Assembly: GCF_001509405.1 (NCBI RefSeq)
Contig: NZ_CP011502.1
Coordinates: 806,001 to 870,000 of the forward strand
Length of the DNA stretch: 64,000 nucleotides
Reading direction: 5' to 3'
Origin: Aeromicrobium erythreum
GTDB taxonomy: Bacteria > Actinomycetota > Actinomycetes > Propionibacteriales > Nocardioidaceae
Part shown: piece after piece, positions 30,920 through 39,099 of the stretch
Numbering within the stretch: position 1 is the first letter of the stretch
Layout: each line of letters starts with the position of its first letter
Translations under genes and position numbers: made by a program
Notes under the pieces: generated by a model
The model's input: the letters and a program-made list of their open reading frames with translations, nothing else
What the model was told of the DNA's origin: nothing
Databases searched by the model: none

Positions 30920-32506
30920 GTGACCACGTCCGTCCCCGACGGCACCACGAACCCCGAGACCGGCGACGTCGTCGTCCGGCTGCGGGGCATCGGCAAGACG
31001 TTCCCGGGCGTCATCGCCAACCACGACATCGACATCGACGTCCGCCGCGGCACCGTGCACGCCATCGTCGGCGAGAACGGTGCCGGCAAGTCGACGCTCA
31101 TGAAGATCCTCTACGGCGTCCAGAAGCCGGACTCCGGGACGATCGAGATCCAGGGCCGTCCCGTCGACCTCGGCTCCCCGTCCGACGCGATCGCTGCGGG
31201 CGTGGGCATGGTCTTCCAGCACTTCATGCTGGCCGACAACTTCACGGTGCTCGAGAACGTCGTGCTGGGTGCCGAGAAGCTGCACGGCATCGGCGACGCG
31301 GCCCGCGCCGAGATCCGGCGCCTGTCCGAGGCGTACGGCCTCGACATCGATCCCGACGTGCTCGTCGAGGACCTCGGCGTCGGCGCCCGCCAGCGCATCG
31401 AGATCCTCAAGGTGCTCTACCGCGGGGCGTCGGTGATCATCCTCGACGAGCCGACGGCCGTGCTCGTCCCGCAGGAGGTCGACGAGCTCTTCGACAACCT
31501 GCGCGAGCTGAAGGCCGAGGGCCTCGCGGTCATCTTCATCTCCCACAAGCTCGACGAGGTGCTCTCGGTCGCCGACACGGTCACGGTGGTCCGACGCGGC
31601 ACGACGGTCGACACCCGTCCCGCTGCCGGCGTCACCTCGCGCCAGCTGGCCGAGCTCATGGTCGGCTCGGAGCTGCCGAGCCCCAGCACCGAGACGTCGA
31701 CGGTGACCGACCAGCCGGTGCTCGAGGTCCGCGACCTGACGCTGCCGGCGCCCACGACCGGGCTCGCCGGCACCGGCGGCCGTCCGCTCCTGTCCGACGT
31801 CGACCTGACGATCCACCGTGGCGAGATCCTCGGCGTGGCCGGGGTCGAGGGCAACGGCCAGGCCGAGCTCGTCGAGGCGATCATGGGCATGCGTCCCGGT
31901 GCCACCGGCTCCGTGCGCCTGTCGGGCGCCGACCTCGCCGGGCTGTCGACGCGGCGGCGCCGCGAGGCCGGCATCGGGTACATCCCCGAGGACCGGCACC
32001 GCCACGCGCTGCTGCTCGACGCGCCGCTGTGGGAGAACCGCGTGCTGGGCCACCAGACCCGCGAGCCCAACGTCTCCGGCCCCTTCATCGACCGAAAGGG
32101 CGCCCGCTCCGACACCCAGCGCATCGTCGAGGAGTACGACGTCCGCACGCCCGGCATCGACGTGCTGGCCCGGGCGCTGTCGGGAGGCAACCAGCAGAAG
32201 CTCATCATCGGTCGCGAGATGACCGGCGAGCCGAGCCTGCTCGTCGCCGCCCACCCGACGCGCGGCGTCGACGTCGGCGCCCAGGCCGCCATCTGGGACC
32301 ACATCAAGCGGGCCCGCCGCGACGGCCTGGCGGTGCTGCTCATCTCCGCCGACCTCGACGAGCTCATCGGCCTGTCCGACACCATCCGCGTGATCCTGCG
32401 CGGCCGTCTCGTCCCCGACGTGTTCGACCCGGCGACCGTGACCCCCCAGCAGCTCGGCTCGGCCATGACCGGCGCCGGCGACGACGCAGCAGGAGACGTC
32501 GCATGA
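30920..32506 (+). CDS. Nucleoside ABC importer, duplicated ATPase
   Basis: A 528-residue ATPase with two ATP-binding domains, as in NupA/YufO-type nucleoside and sugar importers. Domain 1 has Walker A GENGAGKST (51-59) and Walker B VIILDEPTAVL; its signature reads LGVGARQRIEIL where relatives usually have LSVG. Domain 2 (from about 270) has a degenerate Walker A, GVEGNGQAEL, a good signature LSGGNQQK and LLVAAHPTRGVD at Walker B, the usual asymmetry of this family. GTG 30920 follows GAGGAG. Its last bases overlap the permease start. Confidence 0.93.
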   Translation: MTTSVPDGTTNPETGDVVVRLRGIGKTFPGVIANHDIDIDVRRGTVHAIVGENGAGKSTLMKILYGVQKPDSGTIEIQGRPVDLGSPSDAIAAGVGMVFQHFMLADNFTVLENVVLGAEKLHGIGDAARAEIRRLSEAYGLDIDPDVLVEDLGVGARQRIEILKVLYRGASVIILDEPTAVLVPQEVDELFDNLRELKAEGLAVIFISHKLDEVLSVADTVTVVRRGTTVDTRPAAGVTSRQLAELMVGSELPSPSTETSTVTDQPVLEVRDLTLPAPTTGLAGTGGRPLLSDVDLTIHRGEILGVAGVEGNGQAELVEAIMGMRPGATGSVRLSGADLAGLSTRRRREAGIGYIPEDRHRHALLLDAPLWENRVLGHQTREPNVSGPFIDRKGARSDTQRIVEEYDVRTPGIDVLARALSGGNQQKLIIGREMTGEPSLLVAAHPTRGVDVGAQAAIWDHIKRARRDGLAVLLISADLDELIGLSDTIRVILRGRLVPDVFDPATVTPQQLGSAMTGAGDDAAGDVA

Positions 32507-33621
32507 CCGACCAGCGACTCAAGCGCATCGGCCTCGCGGTCGCTGCGCCCGCGCTCGCCCTCGTGGCGGCCTTCCTCATCACGAGCCTCGTGCTCGTGGT
32601 GGCGGGCGACTCCGTGGGCGGGGTGTGGGGGCAGATCCTCAGCATCCCGGAGGCGCGCGGCCTGACGAACATCGTCAACAGCGCCACCGTCTACTACCTC
32701 TCGGGCGTCGCGGTGGCCATCGGCTTCCGGATGAACCTCTTCAACATCGGCGTCGACGGCCAGTACCGCGTCGCGTCGTTCGCCGCCGCGGTCGTGGCCG
32801 GCGAGGCGTGGCTGCCCGGCTGGCTCAACACCGCCGCCGCCATCCTGGCCGCGATGCTCGTGGGTGCCGCCTGGGCCGGCATCGCGGGCCTGCTGCGGGT
32901 CACGCGGGGCGTCTCGGAGGTGATCTCGACGATCATGCTCAACGCCATCGCGACGGCGCTCGTGGCCTTCCTGCTGCGCAAGGCCGCCGTGAACGACCCC
33001 GGCTCCAACATCACCGCGACGAAGGAGATCCCCGAGGGCAGCCGCATCCCCGGGTTCACGCTCTTCCCCGGGTCGCCGAACGAGGTGTACGGCTTCGTCT
33101 TCATCGCGATCGTCGTCGGCGTCGTGTACTGGCTCGTGATCAACAAGACCCGCTTCGGCTTCGACCTGCGGGCGACGGGCCTGTCGGAGACCGCGGCCGT
33201 GGCGTCCGGCATCGACGTGAAGAAGATGATCCTCGTCTCGATGCTGCTCTCCGGTGCCGCCGCCGGCCTGGTGGGCCTGCCCATCCTGTTCGGCGAGGCG
33301 TTCGCGTACGGCTCGACCTTCCAGTCCGGGCTGGGCTTCGCGGGTATCGCGATCGCGCTGCTCGGCCGCAACCACCCCGTCGGCATCGCGCTCGGCGCGC
33401 TGCTCTTCGCCTTCCTCGACGAGCAGTCGAACCCGCTGCAGATCCTGCAGGACGTCTCGCCCGACATCGTCAAGATCACGCAGGGCGTCATCGTGCTGAC
33501 CGTCGTCATCGCCTACGAGGTGGTGCGTCGCTACGGCGTGCGCCTCGAGCAGCGCCAGGTCGCCGCCGCGCTCGACGCCCAACGACGCACCGGCGCCACC
33601 ACGGAGGGAGCAGACCGATGA
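32503..33621 (+). CDS. Nucleoside ABC importer permease 1
   Basis: A 372-residue inner-membrane permease of the BPD_transp_2 family (NupB/YufP-like) with about nine or ten helices. The conserved stretches FRMNLFNIGVDGQY and RGVSEVISTIMLNAIA fit this group. ATG 32503 overlaps the ATPase stop, so translation is coupled. The stop overlaps the first of three mini-ORFs that separate it from the second permease. Confidence 0.93.
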   Translation: MTDQRLKRIGLAVAAPALALVAAFLITSLVLVVAGDSVGGVWGQILSIPEARGLTNIVNSATVYYLSGVAVAIGFRMNLFNIGVDGQYRVASFAAAVVAGEAWLPGWLNTAAAILAAMLVGAAWAGIAGLLRVTRGVSEVISTIMLNAIATALVAFLLRKAAVNDPGSNITATKEIPEGSRIPGFTLFPGSPNEVYGFVFIAIVVGVVYWLVINKTRFGFDLRATGLSETAAVASGIDVKKMILVSMLLSGAAAGLVGLPILFGEAFAYGSTFQSGLGFAGIAIALLGRNHPVGIALGALLFAFLDEQSNPLQILQDVSPDIVKITQGVIVLTVVIAYEVVRRYGVRLEQRQVAAALDAQRRTGATTEGADR

Positions 33622-33701
33622 ACGAGCGCCAGCGAGGGAACCACGAACACCTCATCGCGGCACCTCCGTACCGTGCTCTTCCCACGGAGGTGCGGCGATG
33701 A
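33618..33701 (+). CDS. Mini-ORF 1 (27 residues, coupled)
   Basis: Begins MNERQRGNHEHLIAAPPYRA and ends LPTEVRR. The ATG overlaps the permease-1 stop (ATGA) and has an open GGAGGG upstream (33603-33608). Its stop overlaps the ATG of mini-ORF 2. No known domain; its role is probably translational coupling rather than a functional peptide. Confidence 0.5.
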   Translation: MNERQRGNHEHLIAAPPYRALPTEVRR

Positions 33702-33781
33702 GCGAGCGCCAGCGAGTGATCCACGAACACCTCATCGCGGCACCTCCGTACCGTGCTCTTCCCACGGAGGTGCGGCGATGA
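33698..33781 (+). CDS. Mini-ORF 2 (27 residues, coupled)
   Basis: Begins MSERQRVIHEHLIAAPPYRA, ends LPTEVRR. Start and stop both overlap neighbours by ATGA. Its ribosome site is the 3' arm of the copy-1 hairpin. Confidence 0.5.
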   Translation: MSERQRVIHEHLIAAPPYRALPTEVRR

Positions 33782-33861
33782 GCGAGCGCCAGCGAGTGAT
33801 CCACGAACACCTCAGCGCGGCACCTCCGTACCGTGCTCTTCCCACGGAGGTGCGGCGATGA
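33778..33861 (+). CDS. Mini-ORF 3 (27 residues, coupled to permease 2)
   Basis: Begins MSERQRVIHEHLSAAPPYRA, ends LPTEVRR. The stop TGA (33859-33861) overlaps the permease-2 ATG (33858), which depends on the GGAGG in the copy-3 hairpin. Confidence 0.5.
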   Translation: MSERQRVIHEHLSAAPPYRALPTEVRR

Positions 33862-35120
33862 GCGTGGCCACCCCTCCCGTCGGCGGCGCGCCGACGGCCC
33901 CCGCGGGCCGCTCCCGCGTCTCGTTCGCCAAGGTGCTGCTCGGCCTGGCCGGGCTGCTCCTGCTCCTGGCGGTGCTGCGCGTCGTCACCGGCGCCGACGA
34001 CCTCGCGTCGTCGGGCACCCTGCGCGCCACGCTGGTCGCCGCCGTGCCCATCGGCCTGGCCGGTCTGGGCGGTCTCTGGGCCGAGCGTGCGGGCGTCGTC
34101 AACATCGGCCTCGAGGGCATGATGATCCTCGGCACGTTCGGGGCCGGCTACTTCGGGTACTTCTACGGACCGTGGCAGGGCGTGCTCGGCGCGATCCTGC
34201 TGGGTGCCGCGGGCGGCCTGCTGCACGCGATCGCCACCGTCCTGTTCGGCGTCGACCACATCGTCTCCGGCGTCGCGATCAACATCATCTCCCTCGGCGC
34301 GGTCCAGTACCTGGCCGTCCTGGCGTTCACGGGCGTCCCCGGAGGTGGGCAGACGCAGTCGCCGCGCGTCGACGACCTGCCGGCGATCACGATCAGCGCG
34401 CTCGCCGACCCGCTCGGCGACCTCGAGGCGAAGAACTGGTTCCTCGTGTCCGACGCGGCCGCGCTCCTGCGTGCGCTCGTCTCGAACCTCAGCGTCCTGA
34501 CGCTGATCTCGCTGGCCCTGTTCGCGCTCACCTGGTACGTCCTGTGGCGCACGCGGTTCGGCCTGCGCCTGCGGTCGGTCGGCGAGAGCCCGGCGGCCGC
34601 CGAGTCGCTCGGCATCGACGTGATCCGCTACAAGTTCGTCGCCGTCGTCACGTCCGGCGCCTTCGCCGGTCTGGCGGGCGGGTTCCTCGCACTGGTCGCC
34701 GCCAACGGGTTCCGTGACGGGCAGACCGGCGGACGCGGCTACATCGGCCTGGCCGCCATGATCTTCGGCAACTGGCGTCCCGGCGGGCTGCTGGCCGGTG
34801 CCGGCCTGTTCGGCTACACCGACACGCTGCGCCTGCGCGGTGGTGGCGACACGATCCACGGCCTGCTGCTGCTCGTGGCCGTCGGGCTCGTCGCCCTGGC
34901 GATCTGGCAGTGGCGTCAGCACGGCCGCCGCTCGGCGCTGGTCGCCGCGCTGCTGGGCGTCGTCGTGGCGCTCTGGTACTTCCTCACCAGCTCGGTGCCC
35001 GAGGACCTCACGGGCATGACGCCCTACCTGACCACGCTGCTGGTGCTCGCCCTGTTCTCGCAACGCCTGCGGATGCCGGCTGCGGACGGCAAGCCCTACC
35101 GCAAGGGGAGTGCGGGCTAG
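33858..35120 (+). CDS. Nucleoside ABC importer permease 2
   Basis: A 420-residue BPD_transp_2 permease (NupC/YufQ-like). WAERAGVVNIGLEGMMILGT, FGVDHIVSGVAINIIS and the late RGYIGLAAMIFGNWRP are the family motifs. It is somewhat longer than usual because of an N-terminal tail of about 25 residues and three extra C-terminal helices. Translation probably depends on the upstream mini-ORFs. The stop TAG overlaps the cdd GTG. Confidence 0.93.
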   Translation: MSVATPPVGGAPTAPAGRSRVSFAKVLLGLAGLLLLLAVLRVVTGADDLASSGTLRATLVAAVPIGLAGLGGLWAERAGVVNIGLEGMMILGTFGAGYFGYFYGPWQGVLGAILLGAAGGLLHAIATVLFGVDHIVSGVAINIISLGAVQYLAVLAFTGVPGGGQTQSPRVDDLPAITISALADPLGDLEAKNWFLVSDAAALLRALVSNLSVLTLISLALFALTWYVLWRTRFGLRLRSVGESPAAAESLGIDVIRYKFVAVVTSGAFAGLAGGFLALVAANGFRDGQTGGRGYIGLAAMIFGNWRPGGLLAGAGLFGYTDTLRLRGGGDTIHGLLLLVAVGLVALAIWQWRQHGRRSALVAALLGVVVALWYFLTSSVPEDLTGMTPYLTTLLVLALFSQRLRMPAADGKPYRKGSAG

Positions 35121-35599
35121 TGGCCGGCTCGTTCGGACTCGGCATCAGCACCGCCGACGACCCCGTCGACTGGGACGCGCTCACCCGGTACGCCACCGAG
35201 GTGATGCAGCGCGCCTACGCGCCGTACTCGCAGTACAAGGTCGGTGTGGCGGGGCTCGTCGACGACGGTCGTGTCGTGCTCGGCTGCAACGTCGAGAACG
35301 CGGCGTACGGCGTGGCGCTCTGCGCGGAGTGCGGCATGGTCTCGGCCCTGCACGCCACCGGTGGCGGACGTCTGCGTGCCGTCGCGTGCGTCGACGGCCA
35401 GGGTCGTCCGCTCATGCCGTGCGGCCGCTGCCGGCAGCTCTTGTGGGAGAACGGCGGGCCGGCCATGGAGCTGCTCACCGCCCGTGGCGTCGTCACGATG
35501 GACCAGGTCCTGCCCGACGCTTTCGACAGCAGCGACCTCGACGCCGCCGCCGACGGCAGCAGCGGCCCCGACGCCCCCGACCAGGAGAACCCCGCGTGA
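35120..35599 (+). CDS. cdd: Cytidine deaminase
   Basis: A 159-residue homotetrameric-type cytidine deaminase converting (deoxy)cytidine to (deoxy)uridine. Substrate motif CNVENAAYG (56-64), Zn/catalytic CAE (Cys68, Glu70), and PCGRC (Cys101, Cys104). The last 30 residues are an acidic tail (SSDLDAAADGSSGPDAPDQE) absent from most homologues. GTG 35120 overlaps the permease stop. Its product feeds DeoA two genes on. Confidence 0.95.
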   Translation: MAGSFGLGISTADDPVDWDALTRYATEVMQRAYAPYSQYKVGVAGLVDDGRVVLGCNVENAAYGVALCAECGMVSALHATGGGRLRAVACVDGQGRPLMPCGRCRQLLWENGGPAMELLTARGVVTMDQVLPDAFDSSDLDAAADGSSGPDAPDQENPA

Positions 35600-36813
35600 G
35601 CGCAGCGCTCGACCTGCCCACACCCGACCTGACCGACCCCGCGCTCCTCGACGACCCGTACCCGCTGCTGGCGCAGTGGCGGGCCGCCGGGCCGATGCTG
35701 CGCAGCGGCGAGGGACGCTGGGTGGCCACCACCCACTCGGCCGTCAGCGCCGTGCTGCGCAACCGCGCGCTCGGCCGGCTGTGGACCGACTGGGAGCCGG
35801 CCGAGCAGATGGAGCCCTTCAACACGCTGCACCGCAACCAGCTCATGGAGAACGAGCCGCCGGAGCACACGCGCATGCGGCGCCTGCTCGCCGGGGCGTT
35901 CGCACGCGGCCACGTCGAGCGGATGGCTCCGCGCATCGAGACCCTCGCCGACGCCATGCTCGATGACCTCGAGTCCGACCTGCGGGAGGGACGTCCCGTC
36001 GACCTGCTCGCCCGCTACGCGGAGCCGATGCCGGTGTTCGTCATCGCCGACCTCCTGGGCGTGCCGCGCGAGGACCACGTGCGTCTGCGGGACTGGTCGC
36101 AGGCCATCGTGCACATGTACGAGCAGGGCGTCGGTGACGACGTCCGCGCGGCAGCGGTGCAGGCCAGCAGCGAGTTCGCGGCGTACGTGCGCGACGTGGT
36201 CGCGTTGCGTCGGGCGGAGCCGGGGGAGGACCTCGTGAGCGACCTGATCGCCGAGCGCGAGGAGGGCGCCGGCACGCGGGCCGGCGGCTTCAGCGACGAC
36301 GAGCTCGTGGCCACCGTCGTGCTGCTGCTGAACGCGGGCCACGAGGCGTCGGTGAACGTCTTCGGCAACGGCATGCACGCGCTGCTCTCGCACCCCGACC
36401 AGCAGGCCAGGGTGACGGGCGGCGAGGTCAGCGCGGCCACCGCGCTCGAGGAGCTCATCCGCTACGACGCCCCGCTGCAGATGTTCGAGCGCACCGCCAC
36501 GAAGGACGTCGACGTCGCGGGCGTCACCGTGCGCGCGGGCGAGACCGTCGCCTGCCTCATGGGCTCGGCTAATCGCGACCCCGCCGCCTTCGAGGCGGCC
36601 GACACCTTCGACGTCGGCCGCGACCCGAATCCGCACGTCGGCTTCGGCATGGGTCTGCACTTCTGCCTGGGCGCACCGCTCGCCCGTGTGGAGCTGGAGA
36701 TCACCGTGCGCCGGCTGCTCGACCGCTTCCCGACCATCGCGCTGCACGGCGCCGCTCCGCGTCGCCCCACGTGGGTGCTGCGCGGCTACGAGTCCCTCGA
36801 GGTGACCCTGTGA
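35596..36813 (+). CDS. Cytochrome P450 inside the nucleoside operon
   Basis: A 405-residue soluble class I P450. The heme loop FGMGLHFCLGAPLAR has the thiolate Cys at about 357; the I-helix reads LNAGHEASVN (Ser where Thr is usual after the acidic residue) and the K-helix ExxR is EELIR. It overlaps cdd (GTGA) and deoA (GTGA), so it is translated as part of the nucleoside operon. No ferredoxin or reductase gene adjoins; the 7Fe ferredoxin at 52708 is distant. Substrate unknown; a modified nucleoside or base is an inference from position only. Confidence 0.92.
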   Translation: MSAALDLPTPDLTDPALLDDPYPLLAQWRAAGPMLRSGEGRWVATTHSAVSAVLRNRALGRLWTDWEPAEQMEPFNTLHRNQLMENEPPEHTRMRRLLAGAFARGHVERMAPRIETLADAMLDDLESDLREGRPVDLLARYAEPMPVFVIADLLGVPREDHVRLRDWSQAIVHMYEQGVGDDVRAAAVQASSEFAAYVRDVVALRRAEPGEDLVSDLIAEREEGAGTRAGGFSDDELVATVVLLLNAGHEASVNVFGNGMHALLSHPDQQARVTGGEVSAATALEELIRYDAPLQMFERTATKDVDVAGVTVRAGETVACLMGSANRDPAAFEAADTFDVGRDPNPHVGFGMGLHFCLGAPLARVELEITVRRLLDRFPTIALHGAAPRRPTWVLRGYESLEVTL

Positions 36814-38099
36814 CCACGCACGAACCGTTCGACGCGCCCGCGGTGATCGCCGCCAAGCGCGACCGCCACCGGCTCACCGACGCCCAGATCGACTGGGTCG
36901 TCGACGCCTACACGCGCGGCGTCGTCGCGCCGGAGCAGATGTCGGCGCTGGCCATGGCGATCCTGCTCAACGGCATGGACCGCGACGAGATCTCCCGCTG
37001 GACCGGCGCGATGATCGCGAGCGGCGAGCGGATGGACTTCTCCTCGCTGAGCCGGCCCACGGCCGACAAGCACTCCACGGGCGGTGTGGGCGACAAGATC
37101 ACGCTGCCCCTCGCGCCCCTCGTCGCGGCCTGCGGCGTCGCGGTGCCGCAGCTGTCGGGTCGCGGGCTCGGGCACACGGGCGGGACGCTCGACAAGCTCG
37201 AGTCGATCCCCGGCTGGCGCGCGGCCCTCAGCAACGAGGAGATGCTCGCCCAGCTCGACGACGTCGGCGCCGTGATCTGCGCGGCCGGGTCGGGCCTCGC
37301 GCCCGCCGACAAGAAGCTCTACGCCCTGCGCGACGTGACGGGCACCGTCGAGGCGATCCCCCTGATCGCCAGCTCGATCATGAGCAAGAAGATCGCGGAG
37401 GGCACCGGCGCCCTCGTGCTGGACGTGAAGGTCGGTTCCGGCGCGTTCATGAAGGACGAGGCGCGGGCCCGCGAGCTGGCCGAGACCATGGTGGCCCTCG
37501 GCAAGGACGCCGGCGTCACCACCGTCGCCCTGCTCACCGACATGTCCACCCCCCTCGGCCTGACCGCCGGCAACGCCCTCGAGGTGCGCGAGTCGGTCGA
37601 GGTGCTGGCCGGCGGCGGACCGTCGGACGTCGTCGACCTGACGCTGGCGCTCGCCCGCGAGATGCTCGCCGCGGCCGGTCGGGGCGACGTCGACCCCGCC
37701 GACGCGCTGGCCGACGGTCGCGCGATGGACGCCTGGCGGCGGATGATCACCGCGCAGGACGGCGACCCGGACGCCCCGCTGCCGACCGCCCGCGAGACGC
37801 ACGTCGTGACGGCGCAGGCCGACGGCGTGCTCACGTCGCTGGACGCCTTCGCCGTCGGCATCGCCGCCTGGCGCCTCGGTGCCGGGCGTTCGCGCCCCGG
37901 CGAGGACGTGCAGGCGGGCGCAGGCGTCGAGCTGCACGCGAAGCCGGGCGACGAGGTGCGCGCCGGCGCCCCGCTGATGACGCTGCACACCGACACGCCG
38001 GAGCGGTTCGAGCGCGCGCTGGAGGCTCTCGACGGCGCGGCAGAGGTCGGCTCGGGTCCGTTCGTCCCGCGCGACGTCGTGCTGGGTCGCGTCGAGTGA
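36810..38099 (+). CDS. deoA: Thymidine phosphorylase
   Basis: A 429-residue pyrimidine-nucleoside phosphorylase releasing thymine or uracil and (deoxy)ribose-1-phosphate. The family signature SGRGLGHTGGTLDKLESIPG, phosphate-binding KHSTGGVGDK and DVKVGSGAFMK are present. The C-terminal PYNP domain starts near 345. GTG 36810 overlaps the P450 stop. It is the last gene of the bmp-nup-cdd-P450-deoA operon. Confidence 0.95.
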   Translation: MTTHEPFDAPAVIAAKRDRHRLTDAQIDWVVDAYTRGVVAPEQMSALAMAILLNGMDRDEISRWTGAMIASGERMDFSSLSRPTADKHSTGGVGDKITLPLAPLVAACGVAVPQLSGRGLGHTGGTLDKLESIPGWRAALSNEEMLAQLDDVGAVICAAGSGLAPADKKLYALRDVTGTVEAIPLIASSIMSKKIAEGTGALVLDVKVGSGAFMKDEARARELAETMVALGKDAGVTTVALLTDMSTPLGLTAGNALEVRESVEVLAGGGPSDVVDLTLALAREMLAAAGRGDVDPADALADGRAMDAWRRMITAQDGDPDAPLPTARETHVVTAQADGVLTSLDAFAVGIAAWRLGAGRSRPGEDVQAGAGVELHAKPGDEVRAGAPLMTLHTDTPERFERALEALDGAAEVGSGPFVPRDVVLGRVE

Positions 38100-38120
38100 C
38101 GATGGCCTAGGGTCGAGGGC

Positions 38121-38591
38121 ATGCGTGTGCTGAACGACCGGCAGGAGGTCGCCGAGTCGGTGGGGACCGAGCTCGGTGTGAGCGAGTGGGTGCAGGTGTC
38201 CCAGGAGCGGATCGACCTGTTCGCCGACGCGACCGGTGACCGCCAGTGGATCCACGTCGATCCCGAGCGCGCGGCGGAGGGACCCTTCGGCGCGACCATC
38301 GCGCACGGCTACCTCACCCTGTCGATGCTCCCGTTCCTCGGCGCGCAGGTGTACGCGTTCGCGGGCGACGTCGCCCGGGTCAACTACGGCCTCAACAAGG
38401 TGCGGTTCATGACGCCGGTGACCGTCGGCTCGAAGATCCGCAACCGCGTGAGCGTCGTCGACGTGCACGACACCGACCGCGGCCAACAGGTCACCCTGCG
38501 CCACCAGATCGAGATCAAGGGTCAGGACAAGCCCGCCTGCGTCGCCGAGACCGTCACCGTCCTCATCGAGGCGGGCAGCCAGTCCGGCTGA
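38121..38591 (+). CDS. MaoC-like dehydratase
   Basis: A 156-residue single hot-dog protein of the MaoC/R-hydratase group, hydrating enoyl-CoA. The hydratase motif FADATGDRQWIHVDPERA and AHGYLTLSMLP are intact. ATG 38121 has TAGGGT 7 nt upstream, so it probably has its own leaderless transcript although deoA ends 21 bp before. No neighbouring fatty-acid genes explain its place. Confidence 0.9.
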   Translation: MRVLNDRQEVAESVGTELGVSEWVQVSQERIDLFADATGDRQWIHVDPERAAEGPFGATIAHGYLTLSMLPFLGAQVYAFAGDVARVNYGLNKVRFMTPVTVGSKIRNRVSVVDVHDTDRGQQVTLRHQIEIKGQDKPACVAETVTVLIEAGSQSG

Positions 38592-39090
38592 GCAGCGCCT
38601 GCGGGGGTCTCGGCCCGCTGGTGCACTGCGCGGTTCATCTCGTCCTGCTGGTGCGCTGTCGTAGGGGGCCTGCCGTTGCTGCTGCGCAGCCTGCGATCGC
38701 CCTGTCATTGCTCGTGCGCTGCCTCGGCTCGCGCTGGGTGCGGTCTCCGAAAGGGCCTCGACCGGGCGGCTGGCGGGCCGGTGGTCTGGGTTCTCGGGCG
38801 GTGGCTTGCGGTGGACGCAAGATTCTGCACTCACGCGAGTCAGGTCGAACTTTTCTGCGTTCACGACGGGATCCCGTAGCAAACGCAGAATCCTTCGAGT
38901 TCCAGCGCACGAACGCAGATTCTTGCGTCCCACGCGGGCCGCACCCCGAAAACCCAGCCCAGCTCGACGAGACCCCCTGCGGCAGCGCACCAGCAACCCC
39001 AGACCCCCTACGCCCCCGCCGGCCCCCGCGTTGTGTGGAGGTACTGACGAAAGCCCGACGAGAGATCGTCGTCAACCGCACACACCGTGG
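38592..39090. repeat. Non-coding region with a nested palindromic element
   Basis: A 508-bp gap between convergent maoC and the ALDH-like gene. At 38813-38930, GGACGCAAGA pairs with TCTTGCGTCC at the ends, TTCTGCGTT (38853) pairs with AACGCAGAA (38882) inside, and ACGGGATCCCGT (38865-38876) is a perfect palindrome at the centre. The flanks also share inverted similarity (GCTGGTGCGCTG and TAGGGGG near 38648 against CAGCGCACCAGC and CCCCCTA near 38985-39015). The AT-richer core and symmetry suggest a non-autonomous palindromic element. No gene is supported. Confidence 0.75.
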
Positions 39091-39099
39091 GTCACGCGG

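Larger units (their letters stand above)
33618..33857 (+). repeat. Three tandem 80-bp repeats with Shine-Dalgarno hairpins
   Basis: Copies at 33618, 33698 and 33778, nearly identical (first copy has AACGAG and GGGAAC changes, third has one T-to-G change). Each contains GCACCTCCGT and ACGGAGGTGC (33660-33669 with 33684-33693 in copy 1), a 10-bp stem whose 3' arm is the Shine-Dalgarno GGAGG 7 nt before the next ATG. The ribosome site of the next mini-ORF, and after copy 3 of permease 2, is therefore hidden unless the preceding mini-ORF is translated. The period of 80 shifts reading frame at each step. Confidence 0.92.
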
